From NCBI RefSeq assembly GCF_002834385.1, contig NZ_PITQ01000012.1, positions 1 through 64,000 of the forward strand: a DNA stretch of 64,000 nucleotides, read 5' to 3'. Shown one piece after another: positions 23,632 through 33,135 of the stretch (its first letter is position 1; the number at the start of each line of letters is the position of its first letter). The position numbers and the translations under genes are program-made. This DNA comes from Rahnella sp. AA. GTDB lineage: Bacteria > Pseudomonadota > Gammaproteobacteria > Enterobacterales > Enterobacteriaceae. The notes beneath the pieces were generated by a model that worked only from the letters and a program-made list of their open reading frames with translations, was not told where the DNA came from and ran no database searches.

Positions 23632-24471
23632 ATGAAAAAAGAAGAAGAATTACTGACACTGAAACAGGCTCCGACCAGCTTTGCCCCTGCCGTAACACCG
23701 GTTGCCAGCACGACTATTCATACCGACACCGACGGGCTTCACGCCGGTCAGACAACCATTCCTTCGCAGGGTGAAGATCTTCCCGCCTATCTCGCCCGGC
23801 CGGAAAACTTCTCCGGAAAATTACCGATCATTCTGGTGGTTCAGGAGATTTTTGGCGTTCACGAACATATTCAGGATGTCTGCCGCCGGCTGGCAAAACA
23901 AGGGTATCTGGCTATCGCGCCTGAGCTGTATTTCCGTCAGGGCGACCCGCGCAATTACACCGAAATCAGCGAGCTGTTCGAAAAACTGGTCAGCAAAGTG
24001 CCGGATCAGCAGGTACTTTCCGATCTCGACCACACCGCGCATTGGGCATCGCAGCACGGCGGGGATATTTCCAAACTGGGGATTACCGGTTTCTGCTGGG
24101 GTGGCCGGATCGCCTGGCTGTATGCGGCGCATAACCCGCAACTGAAAGCGGGCGTGGCGTGGTACGGAAAACTGGTCGGCAACAAAACGCTGACCAGCCC
24201 GACCAACCCGGTTGACCGTGCCGCTGCGCTTGATGCGCCGGTGTTAGGTTTGTACGGCGGTCAGGACACCGGCATTCCGCTGGATACCGTCGAAACCATG
24301 CGGCAGGCCATTCGCGCGGCCAATGCTAATGCGGAAATCGTGGTTTATCCTGAAGCCGGACATGCTTTTTATGCCGATTATCGGCCGAGCTATAACGCCG
24401 AAGCCGCTCACGATGGCTGGCAGCGTATGCTGGATTTCTTTGCACAGTATGGCGTGAAGTCATCGCAATAA
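23632..24471 (+). CDS. dlhH: dienelactone hydrolase family protein
   Basis: This is the orthologue of E. coli DlhH (YsgA), an alpha/beta-hydrolase of the dienelactone hydrolase family whose natural substrate is unknown. The nucleophile is Cys155 in GFCWGGRI, replacing the usual serine. The Asp is in GLYGGQDTG and the His in EAGHAFYADY, completing a Cys-Asp-His triad. I took the ATG at 23632 (279 residues) over two earlier in-frame ATGs (23608, 23620), because GGAG lies six bases upstream. In E. coli dlhH lies between udp and metE; here katE separates it from udp and the frw cluster separates it from metE. Confidence 0.9.
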   Translation: MKKEEELLTLKQAPTSFAPAVTPVASTTIHTDTDGLHAGQTTIPSQGEDLPAYLARPENFSGKLPIILVVQEIFGVHEHIQDVCRRLAKQGYLAIAPELYFRQGDPRNYTEISELFEKLVSKVPDQQVLSDLDHTAHWASQHGGDISKLGITGFCWGGRIAWLYAAHNPQLKAGVAWYGKLVGNKTLTSPTNPVDRAAALDAPVLGLYGGQDTGIPLDTVETMRQAIRAANANAEIVVYPEAGHAFYADYRPSYNAEAAHDGWQRMLDFFAQYGVKSSQ

Positions 24472-24497
24472 CTGCGTAATTAAGGCATCAAATATCA

Positions 24498-24530
24498 GAA
24501 GCCCGGCAGGTTTTCCTGCCGGGCTTTTTA
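24498..24530. terminator. bidirectional terminator between dlhH and fsaB
   Basis: A perfect eleven-base stem AGCCCGGCAGG/CCTGCCGGGCT with a four-base T-rich loop is followed by TTTTTA. It lies between two convergent genes and should end dlhH. On the minus strand only a short T-run follows, so fsaB termination there is weaker. Confidence 0.9.
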
Positions 24531-24574
24531 CTTGCAGATTTAGATTATTTGCAGATTCAGGGTCGCAGCCATAT

Positions 24575-25240
24575 TTAACGCAGCGACAGCTGGCCGAATG
24601 CCCCCTGCCAGTCTTCTTCGAATTTAATTACCGCCGCCTGAACCGCCGGTGCGCTGACAAACTGCTCGGCGACGTCCACCGGAATTGTTATGGACTGGCA
24701 TCCGGCCAGCAGACAATCAAGCGCCTGACGCGGCGTTTTGAAGCTCGCGGCCAGCACTTTGGCATGCGGCGCATGCAACGTCAGCAATTTCTGCAATTGC
24801 GTCACCATCTCAATCCCGTCCCCGCCCTGCGCATCGAGGCGGTTCACGTACGGCGCAACATATTCCGCCCCTGCCAGCGCCGAAAGCAGCCCCTGACCTG
24901 CGCCATACACGGCGGTTCCCAGCGTCGGAATTTTTCGGGTACGCAGGATTTTAATGGCTGCCAGCCCTTCTGCCGTGACCGGAACTTTCACCACCAGCCC
25001 CGGAACGCGTGAATGAAGCAATTCGGCTTCTTCAACCATTTGTTCTGCCTGATTTGCCAGCACCTGCGCAAACAGTTTTCCTTCACCGCCTAAAGCATCA
25101 CGCAGTGCGGGCAAGACTTCCCATAATGACGTCCGGGCTTTTGCCACAATGCTCGGGTTGGTGGTCACGCCCTGTAACGGCAAAATGCGAGATAAACGTT
25201 TTACTGCGCTGATGTCAGCGGTATCCAGATACAGTTCCAT
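24575..25240 (-). CDS. fsaB: fructose-6-phosphate aldolase
   Basis: This small transaldolase-like class I aldolase reversibly cleaves fructose 6-phosphate to dihydroxyacetone and glyceraldehyde 3-phosphate. The 221 residues match FsaA/FsaB (220). The Schiff-base lysine is Lys85 in [10 protein letters not shown], and [25 protein letters not shown] and AASFKTPRQ are typical. I use the FsaB (TalC) symbol from context: it follows ptsA after 11 bases, just as in the E. coli ptsA-fsaB-gldA run. gldA, which follows in E. coli, is missing here. The aldolase may process a product of the neighbouring PTS or glycyl radical system. Confidence 0.9.
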   Translation of the reverse strand: MELYLDTADISAVKRLSRILPLQGVTTNPSIVAKARTSLWEVLPALRDALGGEGKLFAQVLANQAEQMVEEAELLHSRVPGLVVKVPVTAEGLAAIKILRTRKIPTLGTAVYGAGQGLLSALAGAEYVAPYVNRLDAQGGDGIEMVTQLQKLLTLHAPHAKVLAASFKTPRQALDCLLAGCQSITIPVDVAEQFVSAPAVQAAVIKFEEDWQGAFGQLSLR

Positions 25241-25251
25241 ACCCTCTCCTG

Positions 25252-27756
25252 TCAGAGTTCAAGTTCTTGTTTGAGCAACGTTTCAATCTGCGCTGCCGTG
25301 GTCGAATTCATCAACGCATCGCGGAAACTCTCGTGCATAATCCGGCGCGCCAGCTTTGAGAAAATCCGCATATGCTGATCGCCGGCAGCATGTTTATTGA
25401 GGGTCAGCATAATGACAAACTGCGCCTCTTCGTCGCCCCACTGCACCGGCTCCTGCAGTTTGGCTACACTGATTGTCGATTGCTCAATGTGTTCCGATTT
25501 GGTGTGAGGAATGGCAAATCCAAACCCGAGGCCAGTTGAAAATACGGCTTCACGCGCCCATACATCGGCAGCAAGTTTTCGCGGGTAGCGGCAACGCCCG
25601 GCCAACATCAGGTTATCGACCATGCCTTTAATCACTTCCTCTTTGCTGCACCAGTCCGCATTGAGCGCCACGCATTCTGTGGTGATCAGAGGTGCATCGT
25701 TCACGGCCATACGGAACTGAGCCAGCAAATGTTCAACCTCAAGCGACGTGCGGCACTGCATCGCACGGTTGAGCAACTGACGGCACTCCCGGCTGTCGAG
25801 TTTTGCCAGACGCGCTTTAGTCACCGGCACCGACGGCGCGCTCATGCTGATTTCATCCAGCCCGAGACCGACCAGCAGCGGCAGTACAGAACCTTTTGCG
25901 CCCAGTTCGCCGCACAGACCAATCCATTTCCCGTGGCGATGCACTTCGCGTACGACGTGGTCAAGGCCACGCAGGAATGCCGGATTCAGGCTGTTGTAAT
26001 GGCGGGTAACTTTGGCGTTATCGCGGTCGACGGCGAGCAGGTATTGCGTCAGATCGTTGCTGCCGATGCTAAAGAAATCAATCTCTTCGCAGCACTGATC
26101 GATGATGAACATCACAGACGGGACTTCCAGCATGATCCCAAACGGGATTTTTTCATCAAACGGAATCTGTTCATTGCGCAGCGACTGTTTGGCTTCCGCC
26201 AGCCGGTCTTTTACCCATAAAATTTCTTCCATCGAGGAAATCATCGGAATCATGATTTTCAACGAGCCGTGTGCAGAGGCACGCAAAATCGAACGCAGCT
26301 GCGTGTGGAATAAAGGCAGGAACTCCTGATAAATACGGACGGCGCGATAGCCCAGGAAAGGGTTGTTTTCAGCAGGAATATTCAGGTAATTAACTGGCTT
26401 ATCGCCACCAATATCCATTGTACGGATAATAATGGTTTTGCCTTTTGCTGCTTCCGTTGCCTGACAATAAATATTGTACAGCTCATCCTCAGAAGGCGCG
26501 CTCGCGCGATCCATATAGAGCATTTCCGTACGGAACAGCCCCACCGCCTCAGCACCATTGCTAAATGCTGCTGAGGCTTCGACGGAATGCGCGATATTCG
26601 CCGCCACTTCCAGACGCACGCCGTCGGCGGTGTATCCTGGCTTATCAAGGTATGCACTCTGTTGTTGCCGCAATGCCTGGCGGACACGTTCTTCCTGACG
26701 ATAATAACGGCGCACCGGTTCGCTGAGCGCACAAGCCACCAGCCCGAGATCACCATCAATCTGCACATCCTGCCGCAGATAGGTCTGTAATGGCTGAGGA
26801 TCGACCCCAACCAGCGTGGGAATATTGAAAGACCGGGCGAGGATTACCGTGTGCGATGTGCTGCCACCGCTGCCGAGCAGTAATCCTTTAAGGTGTTGTT
26901 TATCGAGCTCAAGAAACTGGCTTGGCGTCAGTTCATCCGCCAGACAAATGCTCGCCTCGCTCAGTTTTTGCTGAGAGGCAAAACAATCCTCGCCATAGAT
27001 TTGCTGCAACAGCTGGAAGCTGACATCACGAATGTCCAGTTCGCGTTCACGCAAATAGACACTGGAGGATTGTGCCAGCTGTTGGCTGAAATGCAGGGCC
27101 GTTTCCACAACGCTTTGCGCGCAACTTTTCCCTTCCATGACATGCTGATGCAGCACATCGCGCAGGCTGTTATCACGCAGCAAAGAGCGGTGCGCCTCCA
27201 GAACGGCGGTCACCGTGCCGCTCCCAGCCATCAACTGAAGCTCGATAGATTTCTCCAGCGCCGCCAGCCCGTGGGAAAGCAAACTTTGTTCTTTATCCGT
27301 GCCTTGCGGCTCAGGTAAATCCGTCAGGGTCGCCAGATTTACGCGGGCAAGGCTGACCAGTTTCCCCAGCGCACAGCCTTCACTGACAGAACGGGCGCGA
27401 AAAACCAGCGGGGAAAGATGTGCCAGAGATTCAGGAAGAGGTTCCTGTTCTGCCTGATCATCGTGCTCAGGCAGGGCTTCATCACACAGCGGAAACTGAT
27501 GTTCAATAAAATGCGCCAGCGCGGCATACGCCGCTTCTTCATCCTCCCCTTCCACGGTGACGTGGCATTCATCACCCAGCAAAATATCCGCACCAATCAG
27601 CGACAGAACACTTTTGCCATCGGCCTTGCGGTCAGAGCGGGCATTGTGCCAGTGAAAAGCAGAATCAAATCCATTACATAGCGTTTCAATATGGCTGGCC
27701 GGGCGGGCGTGAACACCATTTACCAGTATGCAGGTGAAGCTCAACTTCTTGGCCAT
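25252..27756 (-). CDS. ptsA: fused PTS protein: HPr, enzyme I and fructose-like EIIA
   Basis: PtsA is a multiphosphoryl transfer protein carrying three PTS domains in one chain, moving phosphate from PEP to the FrwBC permease. Visible active histidines are His16 in the N-terminal HPr domain ([10 protein letters not shown]), His302 in the enzyme I domain ([11 protein letters not shown]) and His751 in the C-terminal EIIA ([10 protein letters not shown]). The enzyme I PEP-site block [10 protein letters not shown] is intact. The start at 27756 (834 residues; E. coli 833) was chosen over an ATG 12 codons upstream by homology and a GAGG upstream. It is divergent from frwC, sharing a 368-bp control region. 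Confidence 0.95.
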   Translation of the reverse strand: MAKKLSFTCILVNGVHARPASHIETLCNGFDSAFHWHNARSDRKADGKSVLSLIGADILLGDECHVTVEGEDEEAAYAALAHFIEHQFPLCDEALPEHDDQAEQEPLPESLAHLSPLVFRARSVSEGCALGKLVSLARVNLATLTDLPEPQGTDKEQSLLSHGLAALEKSIELQLMAGSGTVTAVLEAHRSLLRDNSLRDVLHQHVMEGKSCAQSVVETALHFSQQLAQSSSVYLRERELDIRDVSFQLLQQIYGEDCFASQQKLSEASICLADELTPSQFLELDKQHLKGLLLGSGGSTSHTVILARSFNIPTLVGVDPQPLQTYLRQDVQIDGDLGLVACALSEPVRRYYRQEERVRQALRQQQSAYLDKPGYTADGVRLEVAANIAHSVEASAAFSNGAEAVGLFRTEMLYMDRASAPSEDELYNIYCQATEAAKGKTIIIRTMDIGGDKPVNYLNIPAENNPFLGYRAVRIYQEFLPLFHTQLRSILRASAHGSLKIMIPMISSMEEILWVKDRLAEAKQSLRNEQIPFDEKIPFGIMLEVPSVMFIIDQCCEEIDFFSIGSNDLTQYLLAVDRDNAKVTRHYNSLNPAFLRGLDHVVREVHRHGKWIGLCGELGAKGSVLPLLVGLGLDEISMSAPSVPVTKARLAKLDSRECRQLLNRAMQCRTSLEVEHLLAQFRMAVNDAPLITTECVALNADWCSKEEVIKGMVDNLMLAGRCRYPRKLAADVWAREAVFSTGLGFGFAIPHTKSEHIEQSTISVAKLQEPVQWGDEEAQFVIMLTLNKHAAGDQHMRIFSKLARRIMHESFRDALMNSTTAAQIETLLKQELEL

Positions 27757-28124
27757 TTCTGAATCCTCATCCCAGATTTCGGTGAAAAGCACCGGCTTAT
27801 TGCAGGATAAGAGCCAGACAGATCCTCTGACTACCAGACAAAAATGACAAACACTGGATAAATGTAATGTTTACTCTTTTTTGCGAGGCAGCTCACACCA
27901 CCAGTCCGCCTGAAAACCTCACGCTATTCCTTGTTATTTGAACCGGCTCGCATTTTTGATCCGACATTACAAAAGTCCAGTAAAACACAAATTTGTCCAC
28001 TATTAGCGCCACCATCAGCAGCCTATTGTTGAGGTCGATAGCCTTTCTGTATCTGCGGTTTTTGAAATGAAGCCTCTGATACTTGCGATTTTTAGCCCGA
28101 CATCGGTACCCCGTGGAGTCAATC
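27757..28124. promoter_or_regulatory. divergent control region of ptsA-fsaB and frwCB-pflDC-frwD
   Basis: This 368-bp A/T-rich gap carries the promoters of two divergent operons. A CRP-like site TGCGA-N6-TCACA (27882-27897) matches nine of ten core positions. No strong sigma-70 promoter or FNR box could be assigned with confidence. The AraC-type regulator YijO at the far end of the cluster is a plausible binder. An open frame across the gap (27893-28141, minus) lacks a ribosome-binding site and is not taken as a gene. Confidence 0.55.
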
Positions 28125-29204
28125 ATGAAAGACTTGCTCAATATTCTAAAAAATACCCGTCAGCACCTGATGACTGGCGTGTCTCATATGATTCCGTTTG
28201 TGGTCGCGGGCGGCATTCTCCTGGCTGTTTCCGTGATGCTTTATGGCAAAGGTGCCGTACCGGATGCGGCGACAGACCCGAACCTGAAAAAGCTGTTTGA
28301 TATTGGCGTGGCCGGTCTGACGCTGATGGTGCCTTTCCTGGCGGCTTACATCGGATATTCCATCTCCGACCGCTCTGCGCTCGCGCCGTCAGCCATCGGC
28401 GCCTGGGTCGGTGCTTCTTTTGGCGCAGGCTTCTTCGGGGCGATCATCGCCGGTCTTCTTGGGGGGATCATCGTTTTCTATCTGAAAAAGATCCCGGTAC
28501 CGAAGATCCTGCGTTCCGTAATGCCGATCTTTGTGATCCCGATTATCGGTACCTTGCTGACGGCGGGCATCATGATGTGGGGGCTGGGCGAACCCGTCGG
28601 GCTGCTGACTTCCTCGCTGACCCACTGGCTGCAAGGTATGCAGCAGGGCAGCATTGTCGTGCTCGCCATCATTATGGGGCTGATGCTGGCCTTCGATATG
28701 GGCGGGCCGGTCAATAAAGTCGCCTACGCCTTTATGCTGATTTGTGTGGCACAGGGCGTTTATACCGTCGTGGCAATTGCCGCTGTCGCTATCGCCACAC
28801 CACCGCTGGGGCTGGGTTTCGCCACACTGATTGGCCGCAAATACTATTCCACTGAAGAACGCGAAGCCGGAAAAGCCGCCCTGCTGATGGGCTGCGTGGG
28901 CGTAACAGAAGGCGCGATCCCTTTCGCCGCCGCTGACCCGCTGCGCGTTATTCCCTCCATCATGGTGGGTTCCGCCTGTGCCGCGGTGACTGCAGCACTG
29001 GTTGGCGCACAATGCTACGCAGGCTGGGGCGGATTGATTGTGCTGCCGGTCGTTCAGGGGAAACTGGGGTATATCGCGGCCCTGCTGGTCGGCATGGTCG
29101 TGACCGCCGTGTGCGTCAACGTGCTGAAGTATCTGGCTGCTAAAAAACAGTCGGCTAAAAAGCATCAGGAAGCCGATCTGGATCTGGATTTCGAAATTAA
29201 CTGA
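28125..29204 (+). CDS. frwC: fructose-like PTS permease EIIC
   Basis: FrwC is the membrane-embedded EIIC subunit of a fructose-family PTS whose true substrate is not known. The 359 residues equal E. coli FrwC. It has about eight to ten hydrophobic helices, the FDMGGPVNKVAYAF motif typical of fructose-family EIIC (about residues 204-217) and GVTEGAIPFA near 265, where the Glu is part of the sugar site. The start at 28125 (MKDLLNIL) was chosen over an ATG 14 codons upstream because GGAG lies six to nine bases before it. It opens the frwC-frwB-pflD-pflC-frwD operon. Confidence 0.92.
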   Translation: MKDLLNILKNTRQHLMTGVSHMIPFVVAGGILLAVSVMLYGKGAVPDAATDPNLKKLFDIGVAGLTLMVPFLAAYIGYSISDRSALAPSAIGAWVGASFGAGFFGAIIAGLLGGIIVFYLKKIPVPKILRSVMPIFVIPIIGTLLTAGIMMWGLGEPVGLLTSSLTHWLQGMQQGSIVVLAIIMGLMLAFDMGGPVNKVAYAFMLICVAQGVYTVVAIAAVAIATPPLGLGFATLIGRKYYSTEEREAGKAALLMGCVGVTEGAIPFAAADPLRVIPSIMVGSACAAVTAALVGAQCYAGWGGLIVLPVVQGKLGYIAALLVGMVVTAVCVNVLKYLAAKKQSAKKHQEADLDLDFEIN

Positions 29205-29233
29205 CCTCAGACATTAAACCGAAGGTGAAAATC

Positions 29234-29563
29234 ATGACTAAAATTATTGCTGTCACTGCCTGCCCGTCCGGCGTTGCCCACACCTATATGGCCGCCGAAG
29301 CGATTGAACGTGCGGCCAAAGCCAAAGGCTGGGATTGCAAAGTCGAAACTCAGGGCTCGATTGGCCTGGAAAATGAACTGACCGTGGATGATGTCGCCGC
29401 CGCCGACATGGTGATCCTCACCAAAGACATCGGCATCAAATTTGAAGAACGCTTTAAGGGCAAAGTCGTGGTTCGCGTGGCAATCAGCGACGCTGTAAAA
29501 CGGGCCGACGCCATCATGGAAAAAATCTCGGCACACCTCGCCAGCGCGACGGCTGCGGATTAA
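29234..29563 (+). CDS. frwB: fructose-like PTS EIIB component 1
   Basis: FrwB is the soluble EIIB that accepts phosphate from the PtsA EIIA domain and passes it to the sugar at FrwC. The 109 residues are close to E. coli FrwB (106). The phospho-accepting cysteine is Cys10 in VTACPSGVAHTYMAAE. The start at 29234 (MTKIIAVTAC) was preferred over an ATG three codons earlier by homology. It lies 29 bases after frwC and 16 before pflD. A second EIIB-like gene, frwD, closes the operon. Confidence 0.92.
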   Translation: MTKIIAVTACPSGVAHTYMAAEAIERAAKAKGWDCKVETQGSIGLENELTVDDVAAADMVILTKDIGIKFEERFKGKVVVRVAISDAVKRADAIMEKISAHLASATAAD

Positions 29564-29579
29564 TTACAAGGAGAATAAG

Positions 29580-31877
29580 ATGACTTCCCGTATCGAACGT
29601 CTGAAAGCAGCACTCTTCGCCAGCCCGCGTGAAATTTCGCTGGAACGTGCCCTGCTGTATACCGAAAGCCATCGCAGTACAGAAGGTGAATGCACACTTC
29701 TGCGCCGCGCTAAAGCGACGGCTTACATTTTGGACAACGTTGGAATTACCCTGCGTGAAGACGAGCTGATCGCCGGCAATCGCACGGTAAAACCACGAGC
29801 GGGAATCGTCTCACCTGAAATGGATCCTTACTGGTTGCTGAAAGAGCTGGATGCTTTCGCCACCCGTCCGCAGGACCGCTTCAACATTTCAGAGCAGGAT
29901 AAACAGATTTACCGCGAGCAGCTTTTCCCTTACTGGGAATCCCGCTCGATGAAAGATTTCATTAATCAGCAAATGCCGGAGGACGTTAAGGCGGCGACCA
30001 AAACCCAGATATTTAGCATCAACCAGACCGACAAAGGCCAAGGGCACATCATTATTGATTACCCGCGCCTGCTGAATACCGGGCTGGATAATCTGGTGTC
30101 TGAGTTGCAGCAGCACATTGAGCAGGAAGCGGAAAATACGTTTTATCAGGCGGCACTGATCCTCTTGCAGGCCGCCCAGCGCCACATTTTGCGTTATGCC
30201 GCGCTGGCGACGGAGATGGCCAGTGATTGCGAAGACGTCCGGAGAAAGCAGGAACTGGAACGTATTGCCGCCATCTCCACGCATATTTCCGGTAAGAAAC
30301 CGCAGGATTTCTATCAGACCTGCCAGCTGTTCTGGTACATGAATATTATTTTGCAGTACGAATCCAACGCCAGTTCGCTGTCGCTCGGGCGCTTCGATCA
30401 GTACATGTTGCCGTTCTATCAGCATTCCCTTTCACACGGCGAACAGCCGGAGTTTTTGAAAGAGCTGCTGGAAAGCCTGTGGGTGAAATGCAATGACATT
30501 GTGCTGTTACGTTCAACGTCAAGCGCCCGATATTTCGCCGGTTTCCCAACGGGTTATACGATTTTACTCGGCGGTTTAACCGAGACGGGGCGCAGCGCAG
30601 TCAACGTATTGTCATTCCTGTGTCTGGACGCCTATCAGAGCATCTGCCTGCCGCAGCCCAATCTCGGCGTGCGGGTGAACGAGCTGATCGACCGACCTTT
30701 CCTGCTGAAAACAGCCGAAACTATCCGTCTCGGTACCGGTATTCCGCAAATCTTCAACGATGAAGTGGTGGTCCCGGCTTTTCTCAATCGCGGCGTGAGC
30801 CTGGAAGATGCCCGGGATTATGCCGTTGTCGGCTGCGTCGAATTATCTATCCCAGGGAAAACGTACGGGCTTCATGACATTGCGATGTTCAACCTGCTAA
30901 AAGTCATGGAGTTAACGCTGCATGAGAACGAAGGAAATTCTGCGATTACCTACTTTGGGCTGGTGGAACAGATCCGCCAGAAAATCAGCCACTACGTGAA
31001 ACTGATGGCGCAGGGCAGCAATATCTGCGATATCGGCCACCGCGACTGGGCACCGGTTCCGTTGCTGTCGTCTTTCATTGAAGGCTGTCTGAAAAGCGGG
31101 AAAGACATTACTGCCGGTGGCGCGCGCTATAATTTTTCCGGCGTTCAGGGCATCGGTATCGCAAACCTCAGTGATTCACTGCATGCGCTGAAAGGGCTGG
31201 TGTTTGATCAGCAACGCCTGAGCTTTGATGAACTGCTTGCCTCGCTGAAAGAGAACTTCGCCAGCGAAGAGGGCCGCGCGGTCCGCGCCCGCCTGATCAA
31301 CCGCTTCGAGAAGTACGGCAACGACGTCGATGAAGTTGACCTGATCAGCGCTGACTTGCTGCGTTTTTATTGCAAAGAGGTCGAGCAGTACCGCAACCCG
31401 CGCGGCGGCCAGTTTACGCCGGGGTCATACACCGTTTCCGCCCACGTCCCGCTCGGCGCGGTCGTAGGCGCAACGCCGGACGGGCGCTTTGCCGGTGAAC
31501 AACTGGCCGACGGAGGCCTGTCGCCGATGCTCGGGCAGGATCATCAGGGGCCAACCGCGGTACTGAAATCCGTCAGCAAGCTCGACAACACGCTGCTCTC
31601 AAACGGTACGCTGCTGAACGTGAAATTCACGCCATCAACGCTGGAAGGTTTGCAGGGCTTGAATAAACTGGCTGATTTTCTCGGTGCTTTCACCCGTCTG
31701 AAATTACAGCATGTTCAGTTCAACGTGGTGAATGCAGAACAGCTTCGGGAAGCGCAAAGGCGTCCGCAGGATTTCGCCGGATTAGTGGTCAGGGTCGCCG
31801 GATACAGCGCGTTCTTTGTCGAACTGTCAAAGGAGATTCAGGATGACATTATCGGCCGCACCGCGCACCAGCTCTGA
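29580..31877 (+). CDS. pflD: glycyl radical enzyme PflD (substrate unknown)
   Basis: PflD is a glycyl radical enzyme resembling pyruvate formate-lyase. Its reaction has not been settled: it may be a formate-lyase or a dehydratase/C-C lyase for a compound delivered by the Frw PTS. The 765 residues equal E. coli PflD. The thiyl cysteine is Cys419 in VVGCVELSIPG, and the radical glycine is Gly741 in RVAGYSAFF near the C-terminus. The single-cysteine GCVE motif, in place of the Cys-Cys pair of true pyruvate formate-lyase, favours a dehydratase-like or related eliminase activity (inference). Its activase gene pflC overlaps the 3' end by 35 bases. It should be active only without oxygen. Confidence 0.92.
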   Translation: MTSRIERLKAALFASPREISLERALLYTESHRSTEGECTLLRRAKATAYILDNVGITLREDELIAGNRTVKPRAGIVSPEMDPYWLLKELDAFATRPQDRFNISEQDKQIYREQLFPYWESRSMKDFINQQMPEDVKAATKTQIFSINQTDKGQGHIIIDYPRLLNTGLDNLVSELQQHIEQEAENTFYQAALILLQAAQRHILRYAALATEMASDCEDVRRKQELERIAAISTHISGKKPQDFYQTCQLFWYMNIILQYESNASSLSLGRFDQYMLPFYQHSLSHGEQPEFLKELLESLWVKCNDIVLLRSTSSARYFAGFPTGYTILLGGLTETGRSAVNVLSFLCLDAYQSICLPQPNLGVRVNELIDRPFLLKTAETIRLGTGIPQIFNDEVVVPAFLNRGVSLEDARDYAVVGCVELSIPGKTYGLHDIAMFNLLKVMELTLHENEGNSAITYFGLVEQIRQKISHYVKLMAQGSNICDIGHRDWAPVPLLSSFIEGCLKSGKDITAGGARYNFSGVQGIGIANLSDSLHALKGLVFDQQRLSFDELLASLKENFASEEGRAVRARLINRFEKYGNDVDEVDLISADLLRFYCKEVEQYRNPRGGQFTPGSYTVSAHVPLGAVVGATPDGRFAGEQLADGGLSPMLGQDHQGPTAVLKSVSKLDNTLLSNGTLLNVKFTPSTLEGLQGLNKLADFLGAFTRLKLQHVQFNVVNAEQLREAQRRPQDFAGLVVRVAGYSAFFVELSKEIQDDIIGRTAHQL

Positions 31878-32748
31878 CCTGCGGATCCCCACGGTCAACG
31901 GAGCTTATGAAACCGCTGAAAAATCCCTGACGGGACGCATCTTTAATATTCAGCGTTTTTCTCTCAACGACGGTCAGGGCATCCGCACGATGGTTTTCTT
32001 CAAAGGTTGCCCGCACCGCTGCCCGTGGTGTGCTAACCCTGAATCCATGTCGCCCCGGATCCAGACCATCAAACGTCAGGCAAAATGTCTGAACTGCCGG
32101 ACCTGTTTGCAGGATCCGCAGGAATGCCCGAGCGGCGCGCTGGAATATGTGGGCGAAGACATTACGCTGTCAGTGCTGATGTCCCGGCTGCTCAAGGATG
32201 AAGTTTTTTTCCGCTCATCCGGCGGCGGCATTACACTTTCCGGTGGCGAAGTGCTGATGCAACCGGTTTTTGCCCGCGAGTTGTTGAAGGAATTACAAGG
32301 CCTCGGGATCCACACGGCCATTGAAACCGCAGGCGATGTGCCGCTGGATCATCTGCTTTCGGTGGCTGATCGCTGCGATCAGGTGTTATTTGATTTCAAA
32401 ATCATGGATGCCACGCTGGCCCGTACCGTGCTGAACATGAATCAGCCCAGAGTGCTGGAGAATTTTCAGGCGCTGATAAAACGCGATGTGAAAGTGCTTC
32501 CGCGCGTCCCCCTTATCCCCGGCTACACGCTGACACAGGAAAACCTGCGCCAGATCCTGGATTTCCTTAAACCCTTCAACTTAAATGAAATCCATCTGTT
32601 ACCCTTCCACAAATACGGAGAAGCAAAATATCCGTTATTAGGAAAGTCCTATTCGATGCATAAAACACCTGTGCCGGATGCCGTCACTCTTGCACCATTG
32701 CGCGCAATGGCTGAAAGCGATGGGTATACCGTGACGATGGGCGGGTAA
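31843..32748 (+). CDS. pflC: glycyl radical enzyme activase (radical SAM)
   Basis: PflC is a radical S-adenosylmethionine enzyme that installs the glycyl radical on PflD. The cluster-binding CxxxCxxC is Cys56, Cys60 and Cys63 in KGCPHRCPWC. A short ferredoxin-like insertion with further cysteines follows (CLNCRTC, about 85-91). GGGITLSGGE is the SAM-binding loop. I placed the start at 31843, inside the end of pflD, because AGGAG precedes it by seven bases. This gives 301 residues, with an N-terminal tail of about 28 residues before the conserved GRIFNIQRFS. The nested start implies coupled translation with pflD. Confidence 0.9.
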   Translation: MTLSAAPRTSSDLRIPTVNGAYETAEKSLTGRIFNIQRFSLNDGQGIRTMVFFKGCPHRCPWCANPESMSPRIQTIKRQAKCLNCRTCLQDPQECPSGALEYVGEDITLSVLMSRLLKDEVFFRSSGGGITLSGGEVLMQPVFARELLKELQGLGIHTAIETAGDVPLDHLLSVADRCDQVLFDFKIMDATLARTVLNMNQPRVLENFQALIKRDVKVLPRVPLIPGYTLTQENLRQILDFLKPFNLNEIHLLPFHKYGEAKYPLLGKSYSMHKTPVPDAVTLAPLRAMAESDGYTVTMGG

Positions 32749-32772
32749 AATTCCAGCTAAAGGGAGCGGTAA

Positions 32773-33117
32773 ATGTCATTAAAACTGGTCGGAGTCACCG
32801 CCTGCATCAGCGGTGTCGCACACACGTATATGGCGGCTGAACGCCTGGAAAAACTGTGTTTGCAGGAAAAATGGCAGGTGAAAGTGGAGACGCAGGGCGC
32901 GCTGGGCGTCGAAAACGCACTCTCGGAAGCCGATATTGCTCAGGCGGATATCGTTTTGCTCATCACGGAGATCCAGTTAGAAAACAGTGACCGTTTTACC
33001 CACAGCCGCTGCGTACAGACCGGCATTCACACATTTTTGCGTACGCCGGAAAAAGTCATGGCCGCCGTAAAAAAGATCGCCGCATCTCCGCAAGGCACGC
33101 ACATCGTTCTTGCATGA
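32773..33117 (+). CDS. frwD: fructose-like PTS EIIB component 3 (FrwD)
   Basis: FrwD is a second soluble EIIB domain of 114 residues (113 in E. coli). It keeps the phospho-accepting cysteine in VTACISGVAHTYMAAE and is clearly related to FrwB, but diverges in its second half. Why the system needs two EIIB proteins is unknown; one may serve another permease. It ends 18 bases before the convergent yijO, with no obvious terminator between. Confidence 0.9.
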   Translation: MSLKLVGVTACISGVAHTYMAAERLEKLCLQEKWQVKVETQGALGVENALSEADIAQADIVLLITEIQLENSDRFTHSRCVQTGIHTFLRTPEKVMAAVKKIAASPQGTHIVLA

Positions 33118-33135
33118 TAGCGGCTTTCAGCGCGT

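Noticed and set aside
27893-28141. 82-residue frame crossing the ptsA-frwC control region
   Set aside because: It would start inside frwC, has no Shine-Dalgarno sequence and is basic and low-complexity; the region is better explained as divergent promoters.
28389-29165. 258-residue frame antisense to frwC
   Set aside because: It is rich in His, Gln and Asp, as expected from the reverse complement of a membrane-protein gene; there is no family similarity.
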